From Pseudomonas fluorescens (GTDB lineage Bacteria; Pseudomonadota; Gammaproteobacteria; Pseudomonadales; Pseudomonadaceae): DNA of 64,000 nucleotides. Of this stretch, positions 25,242-33,863 are shown one piece after another. The position numbers were made by a program, and so were the translations under genes. The DNA is taken from the NCBI RefSeq assembly GCF_018614775.1, contig NZ_JAGGOF010000090.1:31734-95733 (forward strand), written 5' to 3'. The stretch's first letter is position 1. Each line of letters starts with the position of its first letter. The notes below the pieces were generated by a model, which worked only from the letters and a program-made list of their open reading frames with translations, did no database searches and was not told the DNA's origin.

Positions 25242-26659
25242 CAGGCGTCCCGTGTCACGCGCAGGATTTCTTCCGGCGCGGTGGCGCCGCTGCGCACCCA
25301 GCGCTCACCGTCCTCGCGCAGGCTGAACATGCCGGCTTGGCGGGCGGCGGCGCGCAGGGCCTGTTCGCCGGCGCCCTGGTGGATGAGCGTGCGGATGTCG
25401 TCGTCGATGCAGAACAACTCATGGATGCCGGTCCGGCCGCTGTAGCCGGTCTGGTTGCAACTTGCGCAGCCCACCGGGCGCCAGGTGCCGGGCGCAGCCG
25501 GATCCGGTTGCTTGCAGTTCGAACACAACCGGCGCACCAAGCGCTGGGCCAGCACGCCCAGCATCGACGAGGCCAGCAGGAACGGCTCGACGCCCATGTC
25601 GATCAGCCGGTTGACGGCCGACACCGCATCGTTGGTGTGCAGGGTCGCCAGCACCAGATGCCCGGTGAGGGACGCCTGCACGGCAATCTGTGCGGTCTCC
25701 AGGTCGCGGATCTCGCCGATCATGATGATGTCCGGGTCCTGGCGCAGGATCGCCCGCAGCGCCAGGGCGAAGGTCATGTCGATCTTGGCGTTGACCTGGA
25801 TCTGGCTGATGCCCGGCAGGTCGTATTCCACCGGGTCCTCGACGGTGAGAATGTTGTGGACGCTGGCGTCCAGTCGGGCCAGGGCGGCATAGAGGCTGGT
25901 GGTCTTGCCGCTGCCGGTGGGGCCGGTGACCAGCACGATGCCGTGGGGTTGGCGAATCAGGTGATCGAGCTTGCCCAGCACGGCGGCGTCCATGCCCAGG
26001 GTTTCCAGTTGCAGGCGCCCGGCCTGCTTGTCCAGCAGGCGCATGACCACCCGTTCGCCGTGGCCGGTGGGCACCGTCGAGACCCGGATGTCGATGGGCC
26101 GCCCGGCCACGCGCAAGGCAATGCGACCGTCCTGGGGCAAGCGTTTCTCGGCGATGTCGAGCTGGGCCATGATTTTGATCCGCGACACCAGCGCGCCGTG
26201 CAGGGCCTTGCGTGGCGAGACCACGTCGCGCAGGGTGCCGTCGACCCGGTAGCGCACCACCGAATGGGTCTCGAAGGGTTCGATGTGAATGTCGCTGGCC
26301 TCGTCCCGCGCGGCCTGGGTCAGCAAGGCGTTGATCATGCGGATCACCGGTGCGCCATCCTGGGTGTCCAGCAGGTCGGTGATCTCGGGGATGTCTTGCA
26401 TCAGGCGGTCGAGGTCCACCTCGTTCTCCGCCGCGCCCACCACGGCGGCGGCGCTGCCGGTGTCGGCGTAGGCCGTGTTGAGCAGGCCGTCGAGTTCCTC
26501 GTCGCGGACCCGCTCCAGGCGCACCTCGCCGAACTGACGGCGCACCTCGCTGATGGACCAGCCGGGCGTGGACGGACACACCATCAACACCGCGCCCTCG
26601 TCGCCCTGGCGCAGAACCAGGCGCTGGGCCTTGGCCCAGGCGTATGGGAGGGTGTTCAT
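25241..26659 (-). CDS. hxcR: type II secretion ATPase, GspE family (HxcR)
   Basis: 472 residues. Walker A GPTGSGKTT at 246-254, Asp box DPDIIMIGEIRD (about 308-319), His box TGHLVLATLHTND, and a CxxC-x15-CxxC zinc site (C379, C382, C398, C401). The N1E domain is short, about 80 residues before the conserved core beginning DAPVIRMINALL. It should power assembly and extension of the pseudopilus at the cytoplasmic face of HxcS/HxcY. Upstream, a REP pair of about 90 bases separates it from hxcQ, unusual inside an otherwise tightly packed operon and possibly lowering or stabilising the downstream message. Confidence 0.93.
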   Translation of the reverse strand: MNTLPYAWAKAQRLVLRQGDEGAVLMVCPSTPGWSISEVRRQFGEVRLERVRDEELDGLLNTAYADTGSAAAVVGAAENEVDLDRLMQDIPEITDLLDTQDGAPVIRMINALLTQAARDEASDIHIEPFETHSVVRYRVDGTLRDVVSPRKALHGALVSRIKIMAQLDIAEKRLPQDGRIALRVAGRPIDIRVSTVPTGHGERVVMRLLDKQAGRLQLETLGMDAAVLGKLDHLIRQPHGIVLVTGPTGSGKTTSLYAALARLDASVHNILTVEDPVEYDLPGISQIQVNAKIDMTFALALRAILRQDPDIIMIGEIRDLETAQIAVQASLTGHLVLATLHTNDAVSAVNRLIDMGVEPFLLASSMLGVLAQRLVRRLCSNCKQPDPAAPGTWRPVGCASCNQTGYSGRTGIHELFCIDDDIRTLIHQGAGEQALRAAARQAGMFSLREDGERWVRSGATAPEEILRVTRDA

Positions 26660-26685
26660 GCCATCACCTCGGGTCCAGCAATCCC

Positions 26686-26777
26686 CTGTGGGAGCGAGCC
26701 TGCTCGCGATACCGGTGTGTCAGCTTGCCTGGATGCTGGCTGGATGCCCCTCATCGCGAGCAGGCTCGCTCCCACAG
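26686..26777. repeat. REP pair inside the hxc operon
   Basis: CTGTGGGAGCGAGCCTGCTC from 26686 and the inverse GAGCAGGCTCGCTCCCACAG ending at 26777. It occupies nearly the whole gap between hxcQ and hxcR, so a polycistronic transcript would carry a large hairpin here. Confidence 0.88.
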
Positions 26778-26789
26778 GATTGGTGTTCA

Positions 26790-29144
26790 TCAATGCGTAC
26801 CTGCTTCAGCCGGCACCGCCTTGATCACCGCCCTTGGGGTTTGCAGGCCGGCGGGGCTAGCACCGGGGATTGCCCGGGCCGACGCCGGCAGTTGCGGTGC
26901 CTGGATGTCGGGCATGGCCCAGCTGCGTTCCGGTTGCAGCAGGCCCTGAGCGCGGCGCATGAAGTCGTAGCGGTTGAGGGTGATGCTGCGCCCCGCCGCC
27001 GTGTCGCGGATGATGTAGGGCCGCAGGAACACCATCAGGTTGGTCTTGGTGGTCTGCCGGCTTTCGTTGCGAAACAGCGCACCAATGCCGGGTATCGTCG
27101 ACAACCATGGCACCGCGTCATTGCTCTGGCTGTAGCCATCCTGCAACAGCCCACCAAGGACCATGATCTGCCCGTCGTCCAGCAGGATGCTGGTGTCGAT
27201 GGCGCGCTTGTTGGTGACAATCCCCGTGGTGCTCGAAGCACGGTTGTCGACGCTGCTGACCTCTTGGTAAATGTCGAGCTTGACCGTGCCGCCCTCGGAA
27301 ATCTGCGGCCGGACATTCAGCTTCAAACCGACTTCTTCACGGGTCACGGTCTGGAACGGGTTGTTGCTGGTGCCCCCGCCGCCGGTGACGTAGCTGCCGC
27401 TGACGAACGGAATGGTCTGGCCGACAAAGATGCTCGCCGCTTCGTTGTCCAGGGTCAGCAGGTTCGGCGTCGACAACACATTGGTACCGCCCTTGCTCTT
27501 CAAGGCCCGCGCCAGCACCTTGAGGTCGAGGATCTTGCCGATGCCAGGGATGTCCACGGTGCCGTTGACCAGGCCCAGGTTCAGGCCCCGGGGCAGCACG
27601 TCAATGCTGGTCTTGCCATTGAGGTTGAGCCCGGTGCCACCGAGGTTGACCCCACCGATCACCCCGCTGCCGCCAAGGTTGCCGGTCTGCCACTGCACGC
27701 CGAACTCGCTGGCGTCGTCCTCACCCACTTCGACGATCAGGCTCTCGATCACCACTTGGGCGCGGCGCTGGTCGAGCAGGTCGATGACTTCGCGCAGGTT
27801 GCGGTACAGCGGGTCCGGCGCGGAGATGAGCAAGGTATTGGTGGTGGCATCCGCCTGGATGGTCACCCCACCCGCGCTGAAGGCGGTGTTCTGCTCGTTC
27901 TTGGTCGCGGACGTGGCCTGCCCGCTGCTGCCCTGGGCGTAGCCATTGCTGCCGGTGGAAGTACCCGCGTCCGTGGTGGTGCTGCCCTCGCCGCTGCCTT
28001 GGCCGCTCTGGCCGTTGGTACTGGCGCCCATGCCGCTAAGCACCGAGCGCGAGTTGTCGTTGCCCTCGCCTTCGCTTTCGCCGGTGAGCAAGCCGCGCAA
28101 GGCCTGGGCCAGTTTGCCGGCCTGGGCATTGCGCAGGTAGACCACGTGCAGGTTGCTCGGGTTGTTCTGGGCGTTATCGAGCTTGTAGATCAGGTTGCGC
28201 GCCAGCTCGGTGCGCTCGGGGCTGCCGGCACGGATGATGATCGCGTTGGAGCGCGGGTCGCCGATCACGTTGATTTTCTGGGTCTGGTCGCCGCCCTGGG
28301 TTTCCAGCAGGTCGGAGACCATCTGGGCGATGTCCACGGCGATGCCGTTCTGGATCGGCACCACGTCGGTGTCGATGGCACTCGGGGTGTCGATGCCCTC
28401 GATCAGCTGCGCGACCCGCGACAGGTTCTCGGCGTAATCGGTGACGACGATGGTGTTGTTGCCGGGGTAGGCATTGATCGGGTTGTTCGGCGACACGATC
28501 GGCCGCAGCACCGGGATCAGGTTCACCGCGTTCTCGTACTGCAGCCGGAACGTGCGGGTCAGCATGCCGTTACCGGCGGGTTTGTCGGCGCTGTAGATCG
28601 GCCCGCCCAGCAGCTTGGCGTCGGCCTCGGGCACCACTTGGGCGACGCCGCCGACGTCCACCACACTGAAGCCTTGCATGCGCAGCGCCGCCAGCAACAT
28701 GTCGTAGGCCTGGCTGGCCGGCACCTGGCCCTCGGACACCAGCGTCAGGTTGCCCTTGACCCGGGGGTCCACCAGGAACTGCTGGCCGGTGGCGCGGGAC
28801 AATGCGCGCACCACCGCCTGGATATCCGCCTCGACGAAGTTCAGCGTCACCGGTTGATCACCCAGCGGGGTGCGCGTGGGCGGATGACTGCGCGGCTCAC
28901 GAGCGCGGGAGGTCAGGTCGACCTGATGCCGCACCGCCGGCTTGGCTTCACGCGCCGCCTGGGCGCGCTGGCGATCGAGCAAGGCATCGCCGCTGCGTTG
29001 GGTGCTGCCCAACGGCACGCCCAGCTCACTGTCCACCAGCAACGGTGGCTGCGACGCGGGCGGCGTGCTGTTGCACGCGCTCAATGCGAGCAACAACAGC
29101 GGCGCGGCCTTGCGCCAATGACGTGGGTAACGGGCCCCCTTCAT
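26790..29144 (-). CDS. hxcQ: type II secretion secretin, lipoprotein type, GspD family (HxcQ)
   Basis: 784 residues. The N-terminus carries a lipoprotein signal with lipobox LSAC (Cys24), matching the described self-piloting 'liposecretin' HxcQ of P. aeruginosa. Then come N0 (VTLNFVEADIQAVVRALSRA), N1-N3 periplasmic domains (VVPIQNGIAVDIAQMVSDLL, LHVVYLRNAQAGKLAQALRG) and the secretin channel (VPWLSTIPGIGALF, LMVFLRPYII). A Gly/Ser/Thr-rich low-complexity stretch of about 65 residues interrupts N3 around residues 345-410. It forms the outer-membrane pore through which folded passengers leave. The start overlaps the hxcZ stop in ATGA. Confidence 0.93.
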   Translation of the reverse strand: MKGARYPRHWRKAAPLLLLALSACNSTPPASQPPLLVDSELGVPLGSTQRSGDALLDRQRAQAAREAKPAVRHQVDLTSRAREPRSHPPTRTPLGDQPVTLNFVEADIQAVVRALSRATGQQFLVDPRVKGNLTLVSEGQVPASQAYDMLLAALRMQGFSVVDVGGVAQVVPEADAKLLGGPIYSADKPAGNGMLTRTFRLQYENAVNLIPVLRPIVSPNNPINAYPGNNTIVVTDYAENLSRVAQLIEGIDTPSAIDTDVVPIQNGIAVDIAQMVSDLLETQGGDQTQKINVIGDPRSNAIIIRAGSPERTELARNLIYKLDNAQNNPSNLHVVYLRNAQAGKLAQALRGLLTGESEGEGNDNSRSVLSGMGASTNGQSGQGSGEGSTTTDAGTSTGSNGYAQGSSGQATSATKNEQNTAFSAGGVTIQADATTNTLLISAPDPLYRNLREVIDLLDQRRAQVVIESLIVEVGEDDASEFGVQWQTGNLGGSGVIGGVNLGGTGLNLNGKTSIDVLPRGLNLGLVNGTVDIPGIGKILDLKVLARALKSKGGTNVLSTPNLLTLDNEAASIFVGQTIPFVSGSYVTGGGGTSNNPFQTVTREEVGLKLNVRPQISEGGTVKLDIYQEVSSVDNRASSTTGIVTNKRAIDTSILLDDGQIMVLGGLLQDGYSQSNDAVPWLSTIPGIGALFRNESRQTTKTNLMVFLRPYIIRDTAAGRSITLNRYDFMRRAQGLLQPERSWAMPDIQAPQLPASARAIPGASPAGLQTPRAVIKAVPAEAGTH

Positions 29145-29707
29145 GAAGCTTCCTTAGCGCCTTGCGCCTGATGCATGCGAACGGTTCCGGACAGGGTGCC
29201 GGCAGTATTGTCGAGGTGAGCGGAGCTGGCCGTGGCCGTGCGTTGCAAACGCGCTTCGATCACTTCCAGGGAAAACTGTCCGGGGTTGCTCAGTAACCAA
29301 CTGATCGCCCCCTCGGCCGGCGCGTCGGTAAAGGTGAGTTGCCAGGCATCAAGGGCCCCGGTGCCGGGCCCTTGCAACTGGTAGTGCTCGTTCAGGCCGC
29401 TGGCGTCGAGGGTCTGACGCAGGGCAGCCTCCAGGGACTGGCCCGGCACCGGCCCAGCGACGTCGCGCAGCAGCACTTCGAGGGCTTCGGTCTGCGAGCG
29501 CAACTTGGGGGTTTCGGCCTGCCAGTAGGCGATGGTTTTCAGCGGCGGCTCGATCAAGCCCAGCCAGACCAGGCAACCGCCCAGCACCAGCGCGCTGACG
29601 GACACGGCGCGGCGTTCGCGCGGCGCCAGACCCTGCCAGAATGTCCGGCACCGGCTGAGCACGGTTTGCCAGCGTGCGCTCAGCGCGGCCAGGGGAGGCT
29701 TATTCAT
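29141..29707 (-). CDS. hxcZ: type II secretion assembly protein, GspM family (HxcZ)
   Basis: 188 residues from MNKPPLAALSARWQ; the longer open frame upstream runs inside hxcY and is rejected. One membrane helix (VSVSALVLGGCLVWLGLI, about residues 38-56) follows a short cytoplasmic tail, then a periplasmic region with a ferredoxin-like fold typical of GspM (LEVLLRDV...SLEAALRQTLDASGL). It should pair with HxcY to stabilise the platform. Its ATG overlaps the hxcY stop by eight bases, and its stop overlaps hxcQ by four, so translation is likely coupled through the operon. Confidence 0.8.
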   Translation of the reverse strand: MNKPPLAALSARWQTVLSRCRTFWQGLAPRERRAVSVSALVLGGCLVWLGLIEPPLKTIAYWQAETPKLRSQTEALEVLLRDVAGPVPGQSLEAALRQTLDASGLNEHYQLQGPGTGALDAWQLTFTDAPAEGAISWLLSNPGQFSLEVIEARLQRTATASSAHLDNTAGTLSGTVRMHQAQGAKEAS

Positions 29708-30881
29708 CGTCGTCTTCCGGGGTTTCATCTGCGGTGTCCGGCGCTGCCTGGTCGGTCGGTGCCATGCGCAGGATCCAGCCCTGGTCGATGGCGACGACGT
29801 CAACGCCGGCCTGGGCCAGGGAAGCTTTCCAGTCGTCCTCGCTGGACGTTTTCGGCGCATCGGCCACGACATCCAGGCGCAGTTCACCGTTCTCGAACAC
29901 CAGCGCCTGGGCATTGCCGCTCATGAACGGCATGGCGCTGCCCGCCTGCCGCACCAGGCTGGCGAAGCGTTGGCCCGGATCGGTCGCCGTACCGTTCTGG
30001 CGCGCAGCGATTTGCTGGCGGGCCTGTTGCAGCGGGTTGAGAATCACCGGCACTTCAGGAAACGCCTGCTTCACCCGCAGGCTCATCTGCGCCTTGAGCC
30101 GTTGGCCTTCGGCGGCCTCACGGGCGGCGTAGAGGTTCAGCCCAGCCACCCAGATCGTCACTGCCACCGCGCAGAACGCCGCCGCCCGGCCCCAACCGCC
30201 GCGCCCGGCGACGTTGCGTCCCAGCCCGGCATGCAACCCCCAGCCCGGCGCGGCGCCGGTCCAGCGCTGGGTCTCAGCCAACGCAGTGATCGAAGCGTGA
30301 GGCGGCGGTTCGCCTATCCAGCTCAGCCCGGCGCCCGCCTCCATCAGCCACTCGCCCAACCCATCGTCCTGCAACGGCTGTACCTCGGCATGCTGTGGCC
30401 CGTGGCGCACCAGCAAGTGACCGTCGTCGATGCACGCGACAGGGCCGGCCAGCACGGGCAAGGCATAAGCGGCTGGATAAAGGCCCCGCAGCTTGAGGCC
30501 GGCCTGGTGCAGCAACTGACCCAACCGGTCGAGCGCTGCCCGCTCCAGCCAGGTGATCTGTACTTGACCGTCATCCCCCCGCGGGCTGTGAGCCACCTGC
30601 CTGTGTTCGCTGGCGCCAAGCATCAAGGCCTGGGCCGCGCACGTCACCGCTGCGGTGATTTTTGCAGGTGGCAACGGTGGCAATTCCAGGCGGGTCAGCA
30701 CGCTGTCGCGGGGATGCAGAAAGCACTCCACCGCCAGGTGCTTGCCGCCCAGGCCCAACGCCTTGAGGTTGCTGCGCCCGTGCTCATGCACCTGGCCCTG
30801 GCGATCCAGCCGGGCAAACGCCACCGGGCTATCGAGGTCCAGCTCGGCCAGCGGCGCCAGTGCCACGCGCAAGCCGGTCAT
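29700..30881 (-). CDS. hxcY: type II secretion assembly protein, GspL family (HxcY)
   Basis: 393 residues. The first about 240 form the cytoplasmic actin-like domain that binds the GspE ATPase (LELPPLPPAKITAAVTCAAQ, DDGHLLVRHG). A single membrane helix (AAAFCAVAVTIWVAGLNLYA) follows, then a periplasmic ferredoxin-like domain (FMSGNAQALVFENGELRLDVVAD). The C-terminus is unusually acidic (DETPEDDDE). The start ATG overlaps the hxcX stop (ATGA). Sequence conservation in this family is low, so the call relies on domain layout and operon position. Confidence 0.82.
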   Translation of the reverse strand: MTGLRVALAPLAELDLDSPVAFARLDRQGQVHEHGRSNLKALGLGGKHLAVECFLHPRDSVLTRLELPPLPPAKITAAVTCAAQALMLGASEHRQVAHSPRGDDGQVQITWLERAALDRLGQLLHQAGLKLRGLYPAAYALPVLAGPVACIDDGHLLVRHGPQHAEVQPLQDDGLGEWLMEAGAGLSWIGEPPPHASITALAETQRWTGAAPGWGLHAGLGRNVAGRGGWGRAAAFCAVAVTIWVAGLNLYAAREAAEGQRLKAQMSLRVKQAFPEVPVILNPLQQARQQIAARQNGTATDPGQRFASLVRQAGSAMPFMSGNAQALVFENGELRLDVVADAPKTSSEDDWKASLAQAGVDVVAIDQGWILRMAPTDQAAPDTADETPEDDDE

Positions 30882-31867
30882 ACGCCGACCCTCGACCAGA
30901 CCACCCGCGGCAAACGGTCCTGGCTGCGTTGCAGCAGCGCGTCCAGTTCGACCCGCCGCTGACCGCTGCGCGCCTGTCCGCGCAGGCGAAACCAGTCACT
31001 GGTGATGCCAACCTTGACAGTGGCCGTCTCCAGCTCGGGCATGCGCAGGCGATTGACGAAATCCCCGCGGTTGATGAACCAGTGGCCGCCGTCCCGTTCC
31101 CGAACCAGTGCCTGGGCCCGTTGCAGCGACAGCCCCGGCACAGCAGCGGCGAGCACCGGGGCGCTGGCGGTGTTGCCGTTGAGCCAGGTATTGGCCGGCA
31201 GGACCGTCACATACGGCGCCAGGGCTTCCAACGCGGCTGGGGTGACGCCCTTGACGCTGCTCAGGTCCTGCAAGGTGCGCAGCATCGGTCGGGTCGCTGG
31301 CAGCGGCGTGTTGTCGCCCTCCGGTGAGGTGTCGCGGCCGCTGTCGAAGGTACGCCTCGTTGCTGTCCTGTCCGCCGGCTCCGGGTTCAACAGGCGCGGA
31401 TACGCGTCGATCACCCGTTCGACGATGCGCGCGCGAACGCTGGCGGCGACGCCCAGCTGTTCACAGAGCCGTTCGAAGGCACGCGCCTGCTCCTTATCCA
31501 CACGCTCACTGGCGACGAGGTTGCGCAGGTTGAACTTGCCTTGCTCGTCTTCCAGTTGCCCTTCGAACGGCGTGTCGATCTGGCTCGAACCGGGCATCAC
31601 GATGGGTTTCGCCCAGGGTTGACCGAAGCGCGTCAGCGGGTCGCGCTGGCGGGCCTCCCACAACAACTGGCGACTCAACGCCAGACCACCGTCCATCCGC
31701 GCGGTGCCTTGAACGCGCAACTGTTCGGCTTCCAGGCTGCGGGTGAACAGGGTCTGGCGGGTCAGCATGCCGCCGGCGATCACCGCCACCACGGCGGCGA
31801 TCAACAAGGCACTGATGACCGCCATGCCGCGCTGCTTCGCCGCGAGGGGCGAATCCGTTCGCATCAC
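30878..31867 (-). CDS. hxcX: minor pseudopilin, GspK family (HxcX)
   Basis: 329 residues. Prepilin-like N-terminus AAKQRG-MAVISALLIAAVV: cleavage by the prepilin peptidase after Gly14, and no Glu at mature position 5 (Ser instead), which is the hallmark of GspK tip pseudopilins. The large globular domain contains DEQGKFNLRNLVASE and helix-hairpin-helix-like repeats (LSSVKGVTPAALEALAPYV; VPGLSLQRAQALVRE) characteristic of the alpha domain. It caps the pseudopilus and probably contacts the secretin or cargo. It lies five bases after hxcT and overlaps hxcY. Confidence 0.88.
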   Translation of the reverse strand: MMRTDSPLAAKQRGMAVISALLIAAVVAVIAGGMLTRQTLFTRSLEAEQLRVQGTARMDGGLALSRQLLWEARQRDPLTRFGQPWAKPIVMPGSSQIDTPFEGQLEDEQGKFNLRNLVASERVDKEQARAFERLCEQLGVAASVRARIVERVIDAYPRLLNPEPADRTATRRTFDSGRDTSPEGDNTPLPATRPMLRTLQDLSSVKGVTPAALEALAPYVTVLPANTWLNGNTASAPVLAAAVPGLSLQRAQALVRERDGGHWFINRGDFVNRLRMPELETATVKVGITSDWFRLRGQARSGQRRVELDALLQRSQDRLPRVVWSRVGV

Positions 31868-31872
31868 GGCCC

Positions 31873-32322
31873 TTAGAGCTGCCAGGAGCCAATGTCGGCA
31901 TTCACGCCATCGCCGTCAGGCTGGCCGTCGGCCCCCAACGAGAAGATGTCGACTTCGCCGTTGGCACCGGGGTTGAGGTAGTTGTAGGGACGGCCCCAGG
32001 GGTCGTTGGGCAGGCGTTCGAGATAGGAACGCCAGGTGCTGTTTTTCGCATCGGCCGGTTTTTCCACCAGCACTTTCAAGCCCTGGTTCATGCTCGGGTA
32101 GCTGCCGTGGTCGAGGCGATAAAGCTTCAGGGCTTGCATCAGACCGCCAATGTCCTGCTTGGCCGCCGTCGCCCGGGCCTGGTCGGGACGGTCGAGCACC
32201 TTGGGCACCACCATCGCCGCCAGGATGCCAAGGATGACCACCACGACCATGATTTCGATCAGGGTGAAACCCCGCTGCCCGCGAGGGCCCTGTGTACGGG
32301 GGGTATAACGGGCGATCTGCAT
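31873..32322 (-). CDS. hxcT: major pseudopilin, GspG family (HxcT)
   Basis: 149 residues from MQIARYTPRT, chosen because AAGGA lies eight bases upstream; an upstream extension to 32367 adds nothing conserved. Prepilin site QRG-FTLIEIMVVVVIL with Glu at mature position 5 (E23). The C-terminal region has the GspG pattern DHGSYPSMNQGLKVLVEKP, LPNDPWGRPYNYLNPG and a calcium-loop-like FSLGADGQPDGDGVNADIG. It is the building block of the secretion pseudopilus. It is the first gene of the minus-strand hxc operon; hxcV starts 148 bases away in the opposite direction, so the promoters for both must lie in this gap. Confidence 0.93.
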   Translation of the reverse strand: MQIARYTPRTQGPRGQRGFTLIEIMVVVVILGILAAMVVPKVLDRPDQARATAAKQDIGGLMQALKLYRLDHGSYPSMNQGLKVLVEKPADAKNSTWRSYLERLPNDPWGRPYNYLNPGANGEVDIFSLGADGQPDGDGVNADIGSWQL

Positions 32323-32470
32323 CTCGACGGTCCTTCGCTGGATTCGATACGAGGCGCAGTGTTGCAAGAAAATATGTCAGTGATATTGAAATTGCTCAGG
32401 AGCTTGCGTCGTCAATCGGTCACGTACGCGGGCTAGCCTTGGGGGCTGCTTTCCGCACCGAGCCCGCGCC

Positions 32471-32845
32471 ATGCCCCGCCCTGCTCCGCAAGCCGGTTTC
32501 ACCCTGATCGAAGTGCTGGTGGCCCTGGCGATCATCGCCGTGGCGATGTCGGCCGCGGTGCGCGTGGCGGCGGTGATGACCCAGAGCAACGGTCTGCTGC
32601 GCGACAAATCCATCGCCCTGCTGGCGGCCCGCAGCCAACTGGCGCAGTTGCGCCTGGAACAGCGATTTGCCCCGGGCATGAAGGTGTTCGAGTGTGACCA
32701 GGGGCGCTTGCTGCTGCGCTGCGAACAGACCCTGCGCCCGGCGGAAAATGCTCGGCTGTTGCGGGTGGAACTGACCGTGTCGGACCGCAGCCACGAGGCG
32801 CCGCCGCTGGCGCGGTTGGAGACGTTGGTAGTTCGGGAAAAGTGA
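32471..32845 (+). CDS. hxcV: minor pseudopilin, GspI family (HxcV)
   Basis: 124 residues. Prepilin site PQAG-FTLIEVLVALAIIAVAM with Glu at mature position 5. The rest matches GspI (LAARSQLAQLRLEQRF...VELTVSD) including the typical short length. It should form the tip complex with HxcU, HxcW and HxcX. It is transcribed away from hxcT and towards hxcP, which lies on the opposite strand with only 14 bases between the two stop codons. Confidence 0.88.
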   Translation: MPRPAPQAGFTLIEVLVALAIIAVAMSAAVRVAAVMTQSNGLLRDKSIALLAARSQLAQLRLEQRFAPGMKVFECDQGRLLLRCEQTLRPAENARLLRVELTVSDRSHEAPPLARLETLVVREK

Positions 32846-32859
32846 ACAGCGTGACGAGG

Positions 32860-33294
32860 TCAGTGCGGCCTGGTCAACGACGGCAAGCTCACCGTATCCG
32901 GCAGCCGTGCCAGCGCCAGCCGGGTCTGTTCGGAGCCCCGTTCGATCACCACGGCCTGCGCTTCGATCGACACCAGCCGCACGCCTTGGGCCACCCGTTC
33001 ACCCACCCGGAAACTGCGCGGCGGCCCGTCGTTGAGGCTGAGGATCGCCACCGCGCCGCGAGCGCCGGCCAGCACGCCGCTGACCTTGATCTCCACCGGT
33101 GCCGGTTGGTTGGAAAACCATTGCAGTGCCGGGTTATCGACGCGCTCGGCCAGGCGTTGCGGGGCGACGTCCGGCGTGCGCGATTCGGCGGAGGTCAGCA
33201 GCAGCGACGACCAGGTTGCGACCCCGGCCAACGCCGCCAGCAACCCCAGCGCCTGGACCATTTGCGCCGGGGATATCCGTTCGAAGAACGCCAT
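32860..33294 (-). CDS. hxcP: type II secretion coupling protein, short GspC family (HxcP)
   Basis: 144 residues from MAFFERISPA; AAGGAG sits nine bases upstream of this ATG. One membrane helix (ALGLLAALAGVATWSSLLL, about 16-34), then the homology-region domain of GspC (VEIKVSGVLAGARGAVAILSLNDGPPRSFRVGERVAQGVRLVSIE) that links the inner-membrane platform to the secretin N0 domain. No PDZ or coiled-coil domain follows, so it is a minimal GspC as in P. aeruginosa HxcP. It is oriented against its neighbours hxcV and hxcU, and its promoter region is shared with hxcU. Confidence 0.83.
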   Translation of the reverse strand: MAFFERISPAQMVQALGLLAALAGVATWSSLLLTSAESRTPDVAPQRLAERVDNPALQWFSNQPAPVEIKVSGVLAGARGAVAILSLNDGPPRSFRVGERVAQGVRLVSIEAQAVVIERGSEQTRLALARLPDTVSLPSLTRPH

Positions 33295-33410
33295 GGCCTG
33301 AATCTCCTTGTCTATTCCAGCCCCCAGCGTACCCGGCAAATCTCTCCGTTTTATTTCACATCCTTATCATCTTGCCCGTGCAGGATGGTCCGGACGCAAA
33401 GGAGCGCGCG

Positions 33411-33863
33411 ATGGCCCGGGACACGCAACGCGGTTTTACCCTGATCGAACTGATGGTGGTGCTGGTGATCATCGGCATCGCCAGCGCCGCCGTGAGCCTG
33501 AGCATCAAGCCCGACCCGTTGAAGTTGCTGCGCGAGGACGCCGAGCGGCTGGCGCAGTTGCTGCAGTTGGCCCAGACCGAAGCCCGCAGCGACGGGCGGC
33601 CGATTACCTGGCGCGCCGACGCCAAGGGCTTCGGCTTCAGCCGCCGCAATGACCAGGGGGCCGGGCTGGATCGCTTCAAGGACGACCCGCAGTTGCATCC
33701 GCGCCGCTGGCGGAGCCCGTCGATGGAGATTCGGGTGGCGCCCCGGCAGCGGGTTGTGCTGAATGCCGAATGGCTCGGCGAGCCTTTGCAGATCCGCCTG
33801 TCAGACGGTCAGAACAGTTTGAATGTGCAACGCAGTGCCGCCGGACGGGTGCTGATCCAATGA
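33411..33863 (+). CDS. hxcU: minor pseudopilin, GspH family (HxcU)
   Basis: 150 residues from ATG 33411, preceded by AAAGGAG six bases upstream. Prepilin site TQRG-FTLIELMVVLVIIGIA with Glu at mature position 5. The body shows LREDAERLAQLLQLAQTEAR, typical of GspH, followed by beta strands ending IRLSDGQNSLNVQRSAAGRV. Its last codons overlap hxcW in ATGA, so the two are translationally coupled. It belongs at the pseudopilus tip complex. Confidence 0.87.
   Translation: MARDTQRGFTLIELMVVLVIIGIASAAVSLSIKPDPLKLLREDAERLAQLLQLAQTEARSDGRPITWRADAKGFGFSRRNDQGAGLDRFKDDPQLHPRRWRSPSMEIRVAPRQRVVLNAEWLGEPLQIRLSDGQNSLNVQRSAAGRVLIQ

Noticed and set aside
26553..29171. 872-codon open frame on the plus strand across hxcQ
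   Set aside because: It is antisense to a secretin with full domain motifs, has shadow-frame composition (rich in His, Gln, Val, Arg, Gly), and has no ribosome-binding site.
32323..32470. Possible Pho box between hxcT and hxcV (CTGACATATTTTCTTGCA)
   Set aside because: Only the first half resembles CTGTCAT; the second half fails, so no regulatory call was made despite the expected Pho control.
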